Assembly: GCA_947460875.1 (NCBI GenBank)
Contig: CANHGR010000006.1
Location: forward strand, 1-64,000
DNA length: 64,000 bases
Origin: Sphingobacteriaceae bacterium
GTDB taxonomy: Bacteria; Bacteroidota; Bacteroidia; Sphingobacteriales; Sphingobacteriaceae
Direction: 5' to 3'
Positions 55,884-64,000 of this stretch are shown one piece after another (positions within the stretch are counted from its first letter, which is position 1; every line of letters starts with the position of its first letter). The position numbers and the translations under genes are program-made. Below the pieces are notes generated by a model. That model was not told the DNA's origin, did not search any database, and saw only the letters and a list, made by a program, of their open reading frames with translations.

Positions 55884-58151
55884 TTACTTCTTTTTAGTGG
55901 ATGGCAATGCATAAACTACATAACCCCTTGGCAATGCACCCGGTTTCTTAGAGTGGTTAAAGGTATCTCTGGAAAAATTCGCGGTCGCATTTACAACCAG
56001 GTACTGACGGCCATTAGCTTCATACATCGTTGGCTGTGCATTAGACTCGTAGCTTAAAGTAGTTTCCCATAATTGCTTACCGGTTTGCGAATCAAGTGCA
56101 TAAAGCTTTCCGCCTTTCGCAGTAGCAAACAATATCCCCGAAGAAGTAACAATCATTCCTTTTCTAAGCGATCCAGCGGGAGTACCTACTTTCAATCCTT
56201 TTTCCATGCTAAGCAAATCCTCGCCTACAGGGCTCTCCCATTTGATAATCCCTTTATTTAAATCGTAAGCAACAACTCTAGACCAAACTGGGTTCAACAA
56301 GTTAGGCCAGTTAGTGCCGTAATCTGTTGTGTAACGGTCTTTCGGATGCGCAACCCCATCAGGATAATCGGCCATGGGCAATGCCACCTTTGTATCAGCT
56401 GCAACCGTTGCACCGCCAGATGCTACAACCGGTCCGGCAGGCATTACCGGTCCGGCACCTCTTCTGCCACCGGCAAGTGCAGGCCCGCCCCTACCGCCTG
56501 TGCTTCCACCTAAGTAACGGTAGATTGCTGCAACACGCTGCTCATCAATATGCGCAAATCCGGGCATCTGACCCTTACCTACACTTAATACTGTTTTAAA
56601 ATCATCAAAACTTACACGCTGTCCGGCATTAACCAACGAAGGTGCAATACCAACACCCCTCATGTCTTCGCCATGGCAACCCTGACAAGACGAGGTATAC
56701 AGTGCCTTTGCTCTATCCACATCATCTGCCGACATTAATTCTACAGGCGGCTTGATTCGTTCTAGTTTATAAATAGATGGGTGCTCTTGCGTAATCACAT
56801 AGAACATTCCCTTACTTGGATCTGAAGCGCTATTACCAAAGTTGGCGCCACCTAAAGCTCCGGGCACAGTGAACGTTTCATACTGATCTGAAAGCGGAAC
56901 GTATAAGCCCGACTTTGCAGCATCAATCCTCTTGCCCCATGTTGCTTTTTCAGCGTCACTGAGGTAAGGGTTTAAGTTTTCTTTAGTTAATTGATTCCGT
57001 ACAAACTGAGGTAAAGAAGGAATCGGCTGTGTAGGCCATGCTTGCTCGCCCGGCATCGTACTGGCAGGGAAAGGCTTTTCTTCAATCGGAAAAACAGGCT
57101 CGCCGGTTACCCTGTCAAGCACAAACACCATCCCATTTTTGGTTGCCACAGCAACCGCATCAATAGTTTTGCCCTTACGTTTTACGGTGATTAATTGTGG
57201 TGCAGAAGTTAAATCTACATCCCAAATATCATGATGCACCGTTTGATAATGCCATAGGCGCTTTCCGGTGCGCGCATCTACCGCAACTAAACAATTACCA
57301 AATAGGTTAGCGCCCAGACGGTCACCACCATAAAAGTCGAACGTTGGCGAACCTAAAGGCAGGTATGCAATACCCCTCTTAGCATCAATAGAAATCTCGC
57401 CCCAAACATTAGCACCACCCACATATTTATAAGCATCTTTCGGCCAGGTTTCATAACCAAACTCACCCGGACGTGGCACCGTGTGGAACGTCCACTCCAG
57501 CTTACCCGTAATCACGCTGTAAGCTCGTACATATCCCGGAGGCGAAAAATACCCTTCGCCCGGCGCATTACCCATTACAATTAAATCATCATAAATAACC
57601 CCCGGCATCATCGACTGCATTCTGCGTATCGATGTTACCTCCCTACCCAAGCCCTCTCTCATATCTGTATAACCGTTAGTACCAAAACTGGTAATCGTTT
57701 TACCGGTCTGAGCATCTATCGCCTGCAATGTATTGTTCAATGTAAAAATCAATCGGCGGTCTGTCCTGTCTTTGCTCTCCCAATAGTTAATACCCCTACG
57801 GGTTAACCCCTGCAAATTAGCATGAATCCAAATCTCCTTGCCGGATGTAGCACCAATAGCCACTATAGATGAATTCTTTGCCATCACATACATGACGGTA
57901 TCCACCACAATCGGACTAAAGAAGTTAGGCAGCGAATCGACCGTAGGGTAGACAAAGGCTACCTCCAACTTGCTTACATTAGATTTGTTGATCTGGTTGC
58001 CATCAAAATACTTCGACTGATCGGGCCCACCGGCGTACTGACGCCATGTTTTATAATTGCCTATCGGGAATGTATCAGCGACAAAACTGAGATAAAGAAT
58101 AACAGAAAAAAGGGCCACAAGGCCAACGGTGATTTTAACTTTAGGTTTCAT
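55884..58151 (-). CDS. PQQ-dependent dehydrogenase with inserted cytochrome c domain
   Basis: A 755-aa exported or membrane-anchored quinoprotein (N-terminal helix VGLVALFSVILYLSFVAD). The beta-propeller shows repeats of the PQQ type, e.g. IVAIGATSGKEIWIHANLQG, LQAIDAQTGKTI, CLVAVDARTGKRLWHYQTVH then HDIWDVDLTSAP, and LYALDSQTGKQLWET. A single heme-c site CQGCH lies near residue 490 in ALYTSSCQGCHGEDMRG, with Met in GQMPGFAH as likely axial ligand. After the heme domain is a Gly/Arg/Ala-rich run (about 545-580) before the propeller resumes. It resembles membrane glucose-type or sugar/polyol dehydrogenases that pass electrons to the respiratory chain. First gene of the cluster. Confidence 0.87.
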   Translation of the reverse strand: MKPKVKITVGLVALFSVILYLSFVADTFPIGNYKTWRQYAGGPDQSKYFDGNQINKSNVSKLEVAFVYPTVDSLPNFFSPIVVDTVMYVMAKNSSIVAIGATSGKEIWIHANLQGLTRRGINYWESKDRTDRRLIFTLNNTLQAIDAQTGKTITSFGTNGYTDMREGLGREVTSIRRMQSMMPGVIYDDLIVMGNAPGEGYFSPPGYVRAYSVITGKLEWTFHTVPRPGEFGYETWPKDAYKYVGGANVWGEISIDAKRGIAYLPLGSPTFDFYGGDRLGANLFGNCLVAVDARTGKRLWHYQTVHHDIWDVDLTSAPQLITVKRKGKTIDAVAVATKNGMVFVLDRVTGEPVFPIEEKPFPASTMPGEQAWPTQPIPSLPQFVRNQLTKENLNPYLSDAEKATWGKRIDAAKSGLYVPLSDQYETFTVPGALGGANFGNSASDPSKGMFYVITQEHPSIYKLERIKPPVELMSADDVDRAKALYTSSCQGCHGEDMRGVGIAPSLVNAGQRVSFDDFKTVLSVGKGQMPGFAHIDEQRVAAIYRYLGGSTGGRGGPALAGGRRGAGPVMPAGPVVASGGATVAADTKVALPMADYPDGVAHPKDRYTTDYGTNWPNLLNPVWSRVVAYDLNKGIIKWESPVGEDLLSMEKGLKVGTPAGSLRKGMIVTSSGILFATAKGGKLYALDSQTGKQLWETTLSYESNAQPTMYEANGRQYLVVNATANFSRDTFNHSKKPGALPRGYVVYALPSTKKK

Positions 58152-58198
58152 AAAAGGTCTAGCAAAATGCTGAAGACAATTCTACTCATCAGCATAGG

Positions 58199-58235
58199 CT
58201 TTTTAATTCAAGTTCTTTCAGTGAGGAAATTTGAA
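58199..58235. promoter_or_regulatory. Conserved dyad motif, copy C
   Basis: CTTTTTAATTCAAGTTCTTT then CAGTGAGGAAATTTGAA, about 50-85 bp upstream of the PQQ gene start, a normal operator distance. Copies at 34281 and 46951. Confidence 0.55.
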
Positions 58236-58700
58236 GGTAGGAAGTGTTGGTTTTGGTGTTTGTGACGCGCGGACATTGCGCGCGCTTCGTAATGCCGGGC
58301 TTGAGAGGTATCGTAAAGCACCTTTTCGATTTGTTAGCGCGCTGCGCTGAACGCTTAAACCAGAGAGGGTAAATTGATATAGGCGCTACCCCATACCGGA
58401 GTGCGCAGGCTGTGCGCGGGGCCAGGCTCCCAAGGAGAGCTTACAGGACAATCTTTTTTCGGCTGGGGCGCCAAGGCCGAGCAAAAAAAGGATTTTTGCT
58501 TCTCCAAAGCGCCCCTATTGCGCAATCCTTAACTCGGGGTTCCTGGCTGGGGTGGGGGTTATTAAGGAGTACCCACCGGACGTGTGAAATGCAATCAATC
58601 TTACCTTTGGTCGGTGTTTGCACCGTACCACCAACTGTGTAAATAGCTAAAAAAAGCAGCATGGTTAAAACACCAACCGCAGTTCCAGAAACAAAAACGC
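58236..58700. repeat. GC-rich intergenic element, no credible gene
   Basis: A stretch clearly richer in G+C than its surroundings. It contains runs such as GCGCGCGCTTCG and an imperfect inverted repeat (AATCTTTTTTCGGC ... GCCGAGCAAAAAAAGGATT around 58450-58496). A 73-codon minus frame (58441-58662) and a plus frame cross it, but neither looks like protein. It may be a dispersed chromosomal repeat; copies elsewhere cannot be checked here. Confidence 0.4.
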
Positions 58701-58706
58701 CCCCTT

Positions 58707-58930
58707 TTATTTCTGCACTTCCTCCATCGGACCAATCAACTCAATAAAATTACCATCCGGATCTTGAACCAAAGCAAAGTGGCTACGCGCGTTTAGCGGC
58801 GTCGGTGAACTGCCCAACAAAAGTGTGTTTAGTTTCGCAAGCCTTTCTAACACCACTCTTAATGATTTTACGTTGATCGTGATGTATTGCGGACCGACGT
58901 CGTCGTGAATGAATTTCTGTTGAGGGTGAC
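58707..58930 (-). pseudogene. VOC-family (glyoxalase-like) gene, C-terminal remnant
   Basis: The minus strand reads KFIHDDVGPQYITINVKSLR, VVLERLAKLN, RSHFALVQDPDGNFIELIGP, then MEEVQK and stop, a good match to the last half of a VOC/glyoxalase-bleomycin-resistance domain (DPDGN-IEL is a hallmark). Upstream the frame runs into the direct repeat at 58931, where similarity ends, so the N-terminal half has been lost. Not expected to be active. Confidence 0.65.
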
Positions 58931-59117
58931 TGGCTTTGTTGTTTTCTGTCGCCCCTTCAAGCCTACGGCGTCGATCGACAGGATTAGCTGCGCTGATCCT
59001 GTTTGGCGGGGTGATTCATACATAAGCCTTACGCACCTCCTGCCTCGGTGCTGGCTTTGTTGTTTTCTCTCGCCCCTTCAAGCCTAGGGCTTGGGGGTTC
59101 GATAAAACAACAAAGCC
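58931..59117. repeat. Direct repeat of 38 bp plus inverted partner
   Basis: TGGCTTTGTTGTTTTCTNTC then GCCCCTTCAAGCCTANGG occurs at 58931-58968 and 59052-59089 with two differences. GGCTTTGTTGTTTT (59053-59066) is also the exact complement of 59104-59117, beside the tRNA-Pro terminator. This suggests duplication of a terminator-proximal sequence. Confidence 0.65.
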
Positions 59118-59140
59118 CTTCTTGCTTCGCAAGAAAGGCT
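59114..59140 (-). terminator. Intrinsic terminator of tRNA-Pro
   Basis: Stem AGCCTTTCTTG/CAAGAAGGGCT on the minus strand around a 5-nt loop, followed by TTTGTTGTTTT. Starts 9 bp after the tRNA 3' end. Confidence 0.8.
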
Positions 59141-59148
59141 TTTGTATG

Positions 59149-59222
59149 TCGGGATGGCAGGATTCGAACCTGCGACCTCCTGGTCCCAAACCAGGCGCGA
59201 TACCGGGCTACGCTACATCCCG
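59149..59222 (-). tRNA. tRNA-Pro (anticodon TGG)
   Basis: On the minus strand: acceptor CGGGATG/CATCCCG with A discriminator, D arm GTAGCGTAGCCCGGTATCGC, anticodon stem CCTGG/CCAGG around TTTGGGA (anticodon TGG), T arm GGTTCGAATCC. The C1-G72 pair is normal for bacterial tRNA-Pro. No encoded CCA. Confidence 0.95.
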
Positions 59223-59710
59223 TAAAGGTTTGCGAAGGTATGATATCCTTTGCATTTACGCAAAACTATTTTCAAAATATTCAAATCTAGCGTCTAGCAT
59301 ACTGTATAGATGTCTACAAACCACTGCTATTCTTGGAAATCCATTCCCTAATTCGAATCCAAGTACTATCTCTAAATGTCGTTGAACCTATAAAATCTGC
59401 TATTGAAGGCAGGATGCGCTTTTTATGCCATACTAATAATATCCGCCTGCCAGAAACAGGGTGGACTAAACCGAGTGCCTATGGCCGATCAAGCCATGCC
59501 GATTTCTCTGATAGAAAACAAGGTTTTCACCCTCAGATTAACCATTTAGATAGCGCAGCGCGATATGGGTTTGGATGAAAAAATGGCAAAAATAAATACC
59601 AACACGAGCAAAGCCAAAGTTCATGTCAATTTAAATAAACCCATTTTTGTAAATCTTTGATTTAAACGAATAATCTTACTAATTTTGAGCGCTTTCAACC
59701 ATTTTTCGAA
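59223..59710. other. Intergenic region, possible gene remnant
   Basis: 488 bp between tRNA-Pro and the type IX cargo gene. An 81-codon plus frame (59333-59578) contains a stretch (GWTKPSAYGRSSHADFSDRK) that reads somewhat like protein, but I recognise no family and no upstream signal. The last about 130 bp should hold the promoter of the gene at 59711. Confidence 0.35.
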
Positions 59711-61291
59711 ATGAAATATCTATTCATTTTATGCCTGGCAGTGATCTCGTTACAGGCTTTTTCACAAACGGGATCTTTGATACATGTCGGTTCAGCAGAA
59801 GGGATGACGATCTCTACCGGGGGGATATTTCATGCAGATGGAATGACAATTACGCCGACCGAAGACTTCACGTTGAGCAACACGACCCTTTCCCGGGTTT
59901 CCGTTTCAACAGCAAAGTTAGCGAATCAAGCTTCAAGGGTTTATCAATTCAGCAACCCAAGTTCTTCGTTTAGCGGAAGTTTAAATATGAATTATTCTGA
60001 TTCTGAATTAAACGGATTAAGTGAGCAAAATTTGCAACTATTTATTTTCGACGCGAGTAGTTGGCATCGTCAGCTTACTCAAAATGATGTATCAAACAAT
60101 ATCTTATCTTCTAACGCTTTCAAATTATCTTTAAGTGAAATTACAGCGGCAGTATTTTTTCCTAATTTAATTTTCACCACTAGCTCAATCGCAGAGAATA
60201 GTCCCTTAGGCAGTAAAGTGATTGATTTAATTGGAACTGATGAGAACGTAACAGGAGAACAATTCACGTATTCTTTAGTCAGTGGTACAGGGGCTACAGA
60301 CAATGCTTCGTTTAAAATCACAGGTTCAGAACTTCAAACCAATACTGCCCTAAATTTTGAAACCAAAAAGACTTATTCGGTTCGTTTGCGCGTAACGGAT
60401 GCTTATGGTCGTTTTGATGAGAAATCACTTTCGGTCGCTATAGCTGACCTCAACGAATCACCAACTGCACTGGCAATAAGTAAATCTAACTTGTACGAGT
60501 CCAATACCATCAACGAGGTGGTTGGCTTATTAAGTACAACAGATCAAGATGCTGGCGATAGCCATACGTATAGTTTGGTTTCAGGTTCCGGATCAACAGA
60601 CAATGCTGCATTTAACGTGAGCGGCAACCAAATTAGAGCATCGCGGGTATTTAGCTTTTCTAATAAGAGCACGTATAGCATTCGTGTTCGAACCACCGAT
60701 AAAGGTGGGCTGAGTTTTGAGGAAGTGTATACTGTAAGCATCAGCCAACTGCCAACACTTACCGGCACGGGCAATGACTTTGGAACAAAAATACAGGCAA
60801 CCGCGAGTACGACTCCTAAAATCAGTAAGGGGTATACCTCTAATCTGAATGTCAGCGGATCAGATATTGTGTCGTATAATTGGAATCCATCCTCCAGCTT
60901 AAGTTCAACAACAACTTATAATCCAGGAGCAACACCCAACCAAACTGAAACCTTTTCGGTTACGGTAACTAACAGATTTGGAAGTTCAACCACGGTAAGC
61001 ATCACTGTAGAAGTGATGGAGGTTTGGAACCTTATTGCAAACAATATTTTAACGCCAAACGGAGATGGCGAAAACGATAAATTTGTGGCAGAAAACTTAA
61101 GTAGCTACCCCAATAATCAGTTAATAATTCTGGATCGTTCTTCGAGAGTGGTATACAGGAAAACAGGCTATGCCAATGATTGGACGGGACTATTTAATGG
61201 CTCACCACTTCCTACGGATACCTACTACTATATTTTTACTTTTGATTCACATGTAGCGCCAATAAAAGGATTTATTACGATAATAAATTAA
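59711..61291 (+). CDS. Secreted cadherin-like protein with gliding-motility C-terminal domain (T9SS cargo)
   Basis: A 526-aa exported protein (signal FILCLAVISLQAFSQ). After an N-terminal beta-rich part come two cadherin-like repeats with matching text: FTYSLVSGTGATDNASFKIT and HTYSLVSGSGSTDNAAFNVS, each followed by an R-V-D-G-type strand. A PKD-like domain follows (SGSDIVSYNWNPSSSLSSTT). The last about 85 residues are the CHU_C/gliding type-B sorting domain: NNILTPNGDGENDKFVAENL, TGYANDWTGLFNG, LPTDTYYYIFTF. This predicts export by the type IX system. Paired with a PorP/SprF gene 17 bp downstream, the usual partner of type-B cargo. Confidence 0.9.
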   Translation: MKYLFILCLAVISLQAFSQTGSLIHVGSAEGMTISTGGIFHADGMTITPTEDFTLSNTTLSRVSVSTAKLANQASRVYQFSNPSSSFSGSLNMNYSDSELNGLSEQNLQLFIFDASSWHRQLTQNDVSNNILSSNAFKLSLSEITAAVFFPNLIFTTSSIAENSPLGSKVIDLIGTDENVTGEQFTYSLVSGTGATDNASFKITGSELQTNTALNFETKKTYSVRLRVTDAYGRFDEKSLSVAIADLNESPTALAISKSNLYESNTINEVVGLLSTTDQDAGDSHTYSLVSGSGSTDNAAFNVSGNQIRASRVFSFSNKSTYSIRVRTTDKGGLSFEEVYTVSISQLPTLTGTGNDFGTKIQATASTTPKISKGYTSNLNVSGSDIVSYNWNPSSSLSSTTTYNPGATPNQTETFSVTVTNRFGSSTTVSITVEVMEVWNLIANNILTPNGDGENDKFVAENLSSYPNNQLIILDRSSRVVYRKTGYANDWTGLFNGSPLPTDTYYYIFTFDSHVAPIKGFITIIN

Positions 61292-61308
61292 GTTATAGTA
61301 CACAACAA

Positions 61309-62211
61309 ATGAAAATTAATTTCAGTAAATTTTATTTACGATTCAGTGTACTTGCGCTGATTTTTGCATCAAGTAGTTCTAGTTCAAGCGCCCAAATTAA
61401 CCCCTTAGGAGCTCAATATTTCCAAAACCGCTATTTGGTTAATCCGGGCATGGCAGGCTATCAAAGTGGCATGCGCCTAAACTTAGGCTACCGTAGCCAG
61501 TGGAATAATATTCCGGGTTCACCCAAAAATATATCGGTAACCGGAGATTATGGGACAGATAAGGTAGGTGTTGGTGTTAATTTTTACAACGATGACGCAG
61601 GCCTACTCAAGCGTACCCGTATTCGGGGCACCTATGCCTATCACTTGCCCTTGAATTATGACAGCAAGAAACTGCATTTTGGCATTTCATTAGGGCTACA
61701 AATAGATCGTTTAAGTAACCAGGAAATTGTTGGTTCAGCCAATGACCAGATTGCCAACCGTTTTAATGATCAGGAAAGCATCATCGACGGTGATTTTGGC
61801 ATGGCTTATACATCAAGCACCCTCAGTATTGAAGGTTCAATAACTAACTTGAAAAGTCAGCAAAAGGTGGAAGATCAGCAATCAGCAGATTTCGGCACTT
61901 TTTATACCGCTATAGGATATAAAATCAAACTAACAGACTGGCAGATTGAGCCTAAAGTGACTTATCGGGGTGTTCGAAATTTTCATAACATCCTTGATGT
62001 GGGTGCAGAGATTCGGACAGCATCAGATCAATTAGGATTCATTGGAATGTACCACACTAACAACAGCATGAGTTTTGGCCTGAGTTATCAGCAAAAGAAA
62101 GACTGGCAATTGTTACTACTGTACAATAAGCCAACTAAGTCCTTGCAGAAGAGCTTCGCTACCGACACTTTTGAGCTGGGATTGCAATTCAATTTGATTA
62201 AGAATAAATAA
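61309..62211 (+). CDS. PorP/SprF-family outer-membrane protein
   Basis: A 300-aa protein with a Ser-rich signal peptide (ALIFASSSSSSSAQ). The family start INPLGAQYFQNRYLVNPGMA, then GYRSQWNNIPGSPKNISVTG, VGVNFYNDDAGLLKRTRIRG, AYHLPL, and the beta-strand-rich rest ending FELGLQFNLIKNK are typical of PorP/SprF. These proteins work with a cognate cargo for type IX secretion and attachment (SprF with SprB). Seventeen bp after the cargo gene, hence one operon. Confidence 0.92.
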   Translation: MKINFSKFYLRFSVLALIFASSSSSSSAQINPLGAQYFQNRYLVNPGMAGYQSGMRLNLGYRSQWNNIPGSPKNISVTGDYGTDKVGVGVNFYNDDAGLLKRTRIRGTYAYHLPLNYDSKKLHFGISLGLQIDRLSNQEIVGSANDQIANRFNDQESIIDGDFGMAYTSSTLSIEGSITNLKSQQKVEDQQSADFGTFYTAIGYKIKLTDWQIEPKVTYRGVRNFHNILDVGAEIRTASDQLGFIGMYHTNNSMSFGLSYQQKKDWQLLLLYNKPTKSLQKSFATDTFELGLQFNLIKNK

Positions 62212-62348
62212 CTATTTGGGTGCAGCAGCTATTACGTTGTAACGAACATAACGATTTTATGTAAACCGCAACGCTTAACTATGCCAACCCAAATTAAAAT
62301 GAAAACTATCCAAATTAACCATAAAAATTTAATCCAAACTTATTCGCT

Positions 62349-64000
62349 ATGAAGAAATCAATTTTTACGGTTTATTATGTTTTTTCAATGCTGGTCGCAG
62401 TACCGGCATTCGCACAAATTGGTATTGGAACTGCCAATCCTGCTCCTTCTGCAGCCTTAGAAGTAAGCTCAACGGGTAATAATAAAGGGATCTTAGTTCC
62501 ACGAATTAGCGCAGCCCAAAAAAATGCGATTGCTAGTCCAGCCGAGGGTTTATTGATTTATCAAACCACAGCTCCGGTAGGCTTTTATTATTATACCGGT
62601 ACTGCCTGGAAGTTGATGGCTAATACAACAGACATAACGGCAGGATCATTAACTGGAATAATACCTATTGCCAATGGGGGTACTAATTCAACGGCTGTCG
62701 CCACAGCTGGGGGTATTGGATATGGAACAGGTACAGCACATGCCTATACTGGGGCAGGCACCACTGGGCAAATATTAAGTTCAACCGGAGCGGGAGTACC
62801 CACCTGGATTGTTGGACCCGTACCTTATAAAGGTGCAACTGATTCGGTTAATTTAGGCGCATTTGATTTAACGGTTAATAGTTTAAGAGTTGGAAGAGGC
62901 GGTGGTGGGATAGCTACCAATACTGCAATTGGCTCTAGTGCACTTGCTGCTAACACGACTGGATCAAGAAGTACTGCCATTGGTACTAATTCACTTTATA
63001 CTAACACAATAGGCTATAATAATACTGCTATTGGTGCAAATGCACTTTTTGCTAACATAGAGGGATATTATAATACTGCAATTGGGCTATCTGCACTTGA
63101 AGATAACACAGCTGGATTTAGCAATACTGCAACAGGTTTATTTGCACTTGGTGATAACACGAGCGGCTCATCCAATACTGCGATTGGTCACGGAGCACTT
63201 CGTAAAAACACGATTGCCACATATAATACTGCCGTTGGTTTTAATTCACTTACTTCTAACATAGATGGCATTAATAATACTGCAATTGGTACACTGGCAC
63301 TTGCTACTAACACAAGTGGAACTTTAAATACTGCCACTGGAGTAAGTGCACTAACTGCCAATACATCTGGAACTAGTAATACTGCAACAGGTTTATTTGC
63401 GCTTGGTGCTAACATAATTGGGAATCTAAATACGGCGAATGGTCAGGGAGCACTCCGTTTTAATGAAACTGGCAGTTATAATACCGCCATTGGGTATAAT
63501 GCACTTTACAAAACAAATACGACTGCAGCAAGCGGAGGCAATACGGCGATTGGTAATGCTGCAGGTAGTAGCAATACAACAGGAACTAACAATACGTTTA
63601 TTGGTAATGGTGCTACCGCTAGTTCACCAACTTTAACCAATGCTACAGCAATAGGCAATGGGGCGAGTGTTTCTGCTGATAATACGATTCAATTGGGTAA
63701 TACAAGTGTCATTAATTTAAGGGTCAATGCTATAACCGTTGGAAGGGGTAATGGTGGTATAGCTAGTAATACTGCAATTGGTTTTAATACACTTAATGCT
63801 AATACGACTGGAATTGATAATACTGCAATTGGTTCTAGTGCACTTGCTGCTAATATTTCTGCTGGAGGAAATACTGCAACTGGTAAAGATGCACTGCGAT
63901 CAAACACGATTGGAGTTTCCAATAATGCATTTGGTTTGGCTGCACTTTATTATAACACGGAAGGTAATAACAATACTGCAATCGGGAATAGTTCAATTTT
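62349..64000 (+). CDS. Large secreted repeat protein (tail-fibre/YadA-head-like), partial
   Basis: The frame is open from ATG 62349 (signal YYVFSMLVAVPAFAQ) to the window end, more than 550 codons. The N-terminal part is the Bacteroidota surface-protein type: IGIGTANPAPSAALEVSS, GILVPRISAAQKNAIASPAE, YYYTGTAWKLM, GIIPIANGGTNSTAVA. From residue 192 it becomes tandem 17-residue units of pattern TAIGxxALxxNTxGxxN, resembling the beta-roll repeats of trimeric autotransporter heads and phage tail fibres. A chaperone domain (peptidase S74 type) may lie past the window; that is a guess. It follows the T9SS pair by 137 bp. Confidence 0.8.
   Translation, partial: MKKSIFTVYYVFSMLVAVPAFAQIGIGTANPAPSAALEVSSTGNNKGILVPRISAAQKNAIASPAEGLLIYQTTAPVGFYYYTGTAWKLMANTTDITAGSLTGIIPIANGGTNSTAVATAGGIGYGTGTAHAYTGAGTTGQILSSTGAGVPTWIVGPVPYKGATDSVNLGAFDLTVNSLRVGRGGGGIATNTAIGSSALAANTTGSRSTAIGTNSLYTNTIGYNNTAIGANALFANIEGYYNTAIGLSALEDNTAGFSNTATGLFALGDNTSGSSNTAIGHGALRKNTIATYNTAVGFNSLTSNIDGINNTAIGTLALATNTSGTLNTATGVSALTANTSGTSNTATGLFALGANIIGNLNTANGQGALRFNETGSYNTAIGYNALYKTNTTAASGGNTAIGNAAGSSNTTGTNNTFIGNGATASSPTLTNATAIGNGASVSADNTIQLGNTSVINLRVNAITVGRGNGGIASNTAIGFNTLNANTTGIDNTAIGSSALAANISAGGNTATGKDALRSNTIGVSNNAFGLAALYYNTEGNNNTAIGNSSI
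62922..63482 (+). repeat. Tandem array of eleven 51-bp units (block 1)
   Basis: Eleven consecutive units of exactly 51 bp, each encoding TA(I/T/V)G-x2-(A/S)L-x2-N-x2-G-x3. The Asn-Thr-Ala-Ile-Gly codons are most conserved, with varied third bases, so this is selection at the protein level. It is followed by longer, irregular units to about 63680 and preceded by a VGRGGGGIA segment that recurs before block 2. Confidence 0.9.
63771..64000 (+). repeat. Tandem 51-bp units (block 2), continuing past the window
   Basis: Units start at 63771, 63822, 63873, 63924 and 63975 with perfect 51-bp spacing. The opening unit pair and the preceding VGRGNGGIASNTAIG echo block 1, so the protein is built of super-repeats, each an LRV-x-VGRG linker plus an array. 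Confidence 0.9.

Noticed and set aside
58441-58662. 73-codon minus-strand ORF in the GC-rich patch
   Set aside because: No protein-like pattern, signal or family resemblance, and it crosses an inverted repeat; likely spurious.
62922-64000. Regular 51-bp repeats considered as a CRISPR array
   Set aside because: Units are contiguous, vary in the third codon base, keep one open reading frame and lack spacers; this is a protein repeat.

Overview
The window looks like the chromosome of a Bacteroidota bacterium of the Sphingobacteriaceae type (Pedobacter- or Mucilaginibacter-like). This is inferred from A+T-rich intergenic DNA, weak or absent Shine-Dalgarno sequences, a PorP/SprF protein and a gliding-motility C-terminal domain (type IX secretion), and GH97, GH95 and GH67 enzymes with UxaC/UxaB/UxaA-type uronate genes. 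No 16S gene is present, so the genus is not proven.

Layout. 0-6 kb: housekeeping genes (3' end of yidC, a fused SpmA/SpmB-like membrane protein, mgsA, a rhodanese-like protein, tRNA-Arg), then a Wzc-like chain-length protein with a degenerate kinase domain followed by what appears to be a cut-off glycosyltransferase gene. 6.1-11.9 kb: an L-arabinose operon (araB-araD-araA-SSS symporter) closed by a strong terminator. 11.9-20.2 kb: an accessory island with a tyrosine recombinase remnant, a VIT1-like transporter, a DUF2231-like membrane protein, small membrane proteins, a slipin, a DUF2975/XRE pair and several gene fragments. Three genes or gene pairs in it are bordered by short sequences resembling the core sites and folded arms of integron attC sites, but no integron integrase is visible.

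20.2-34 kb (minus strand): two adjacent transcription units for glucuronoxylan and uronate use. GH67 alpha-glucuronidase, an acetylxylan-type esterase, GH10 xylanase and a subclass-B3-like metallo-beta-lactamase-fold protein come first. They are followed by an NTF2-like protein, kduD, kduI, uxaB, uxaA, uxaC, kdgK and kdgA. 34.4-43.5 kb (plus strand): GH97, GH95, an MDR oxidoreductase, two CE1-like esterases and a CE6/SASA-type acetylesterase. With the arabinose operon these form a side-chain-removal and sugar-funnelling set for complex xylan or pectin, without SusC/SusD genes in the window.

44-58 kb (minus strand): a long co-directional cluster read from 58.15 kb to a terminator at 44.13 kb. 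It contains a PQQ dehydrogenase with cytochrome c, a double-cupin protein, a beta-helix protein, an FAH-family enzyme, a cupin/SMP-30 lactonase, a TonB receptor, a CBM9 protein, a twin-arginine-exported enolase-superfamily enzyme and a BASS transporter. I infer an oxidative, non-phosphorylative sugar pathway (sugar to lactone to aldonate to 2-keto-3-deoxy acid) whose first steps occur outside the cytoplasmic membrane. A near-identical dyad-symmetric motif of about 36 bp lies upstream of this cluster, inside it, and upstream of the GH67 unit.

58-64 kb: a GC-rich repetitive stretch with a truncated VOC gene, tRNA-Pro, then a type IX secretion group: a gliding-type C-terminal-domain protein, a PorP/SprF protein, and a long secreted protein made of 51-bp tandem repeats that runs off the window.
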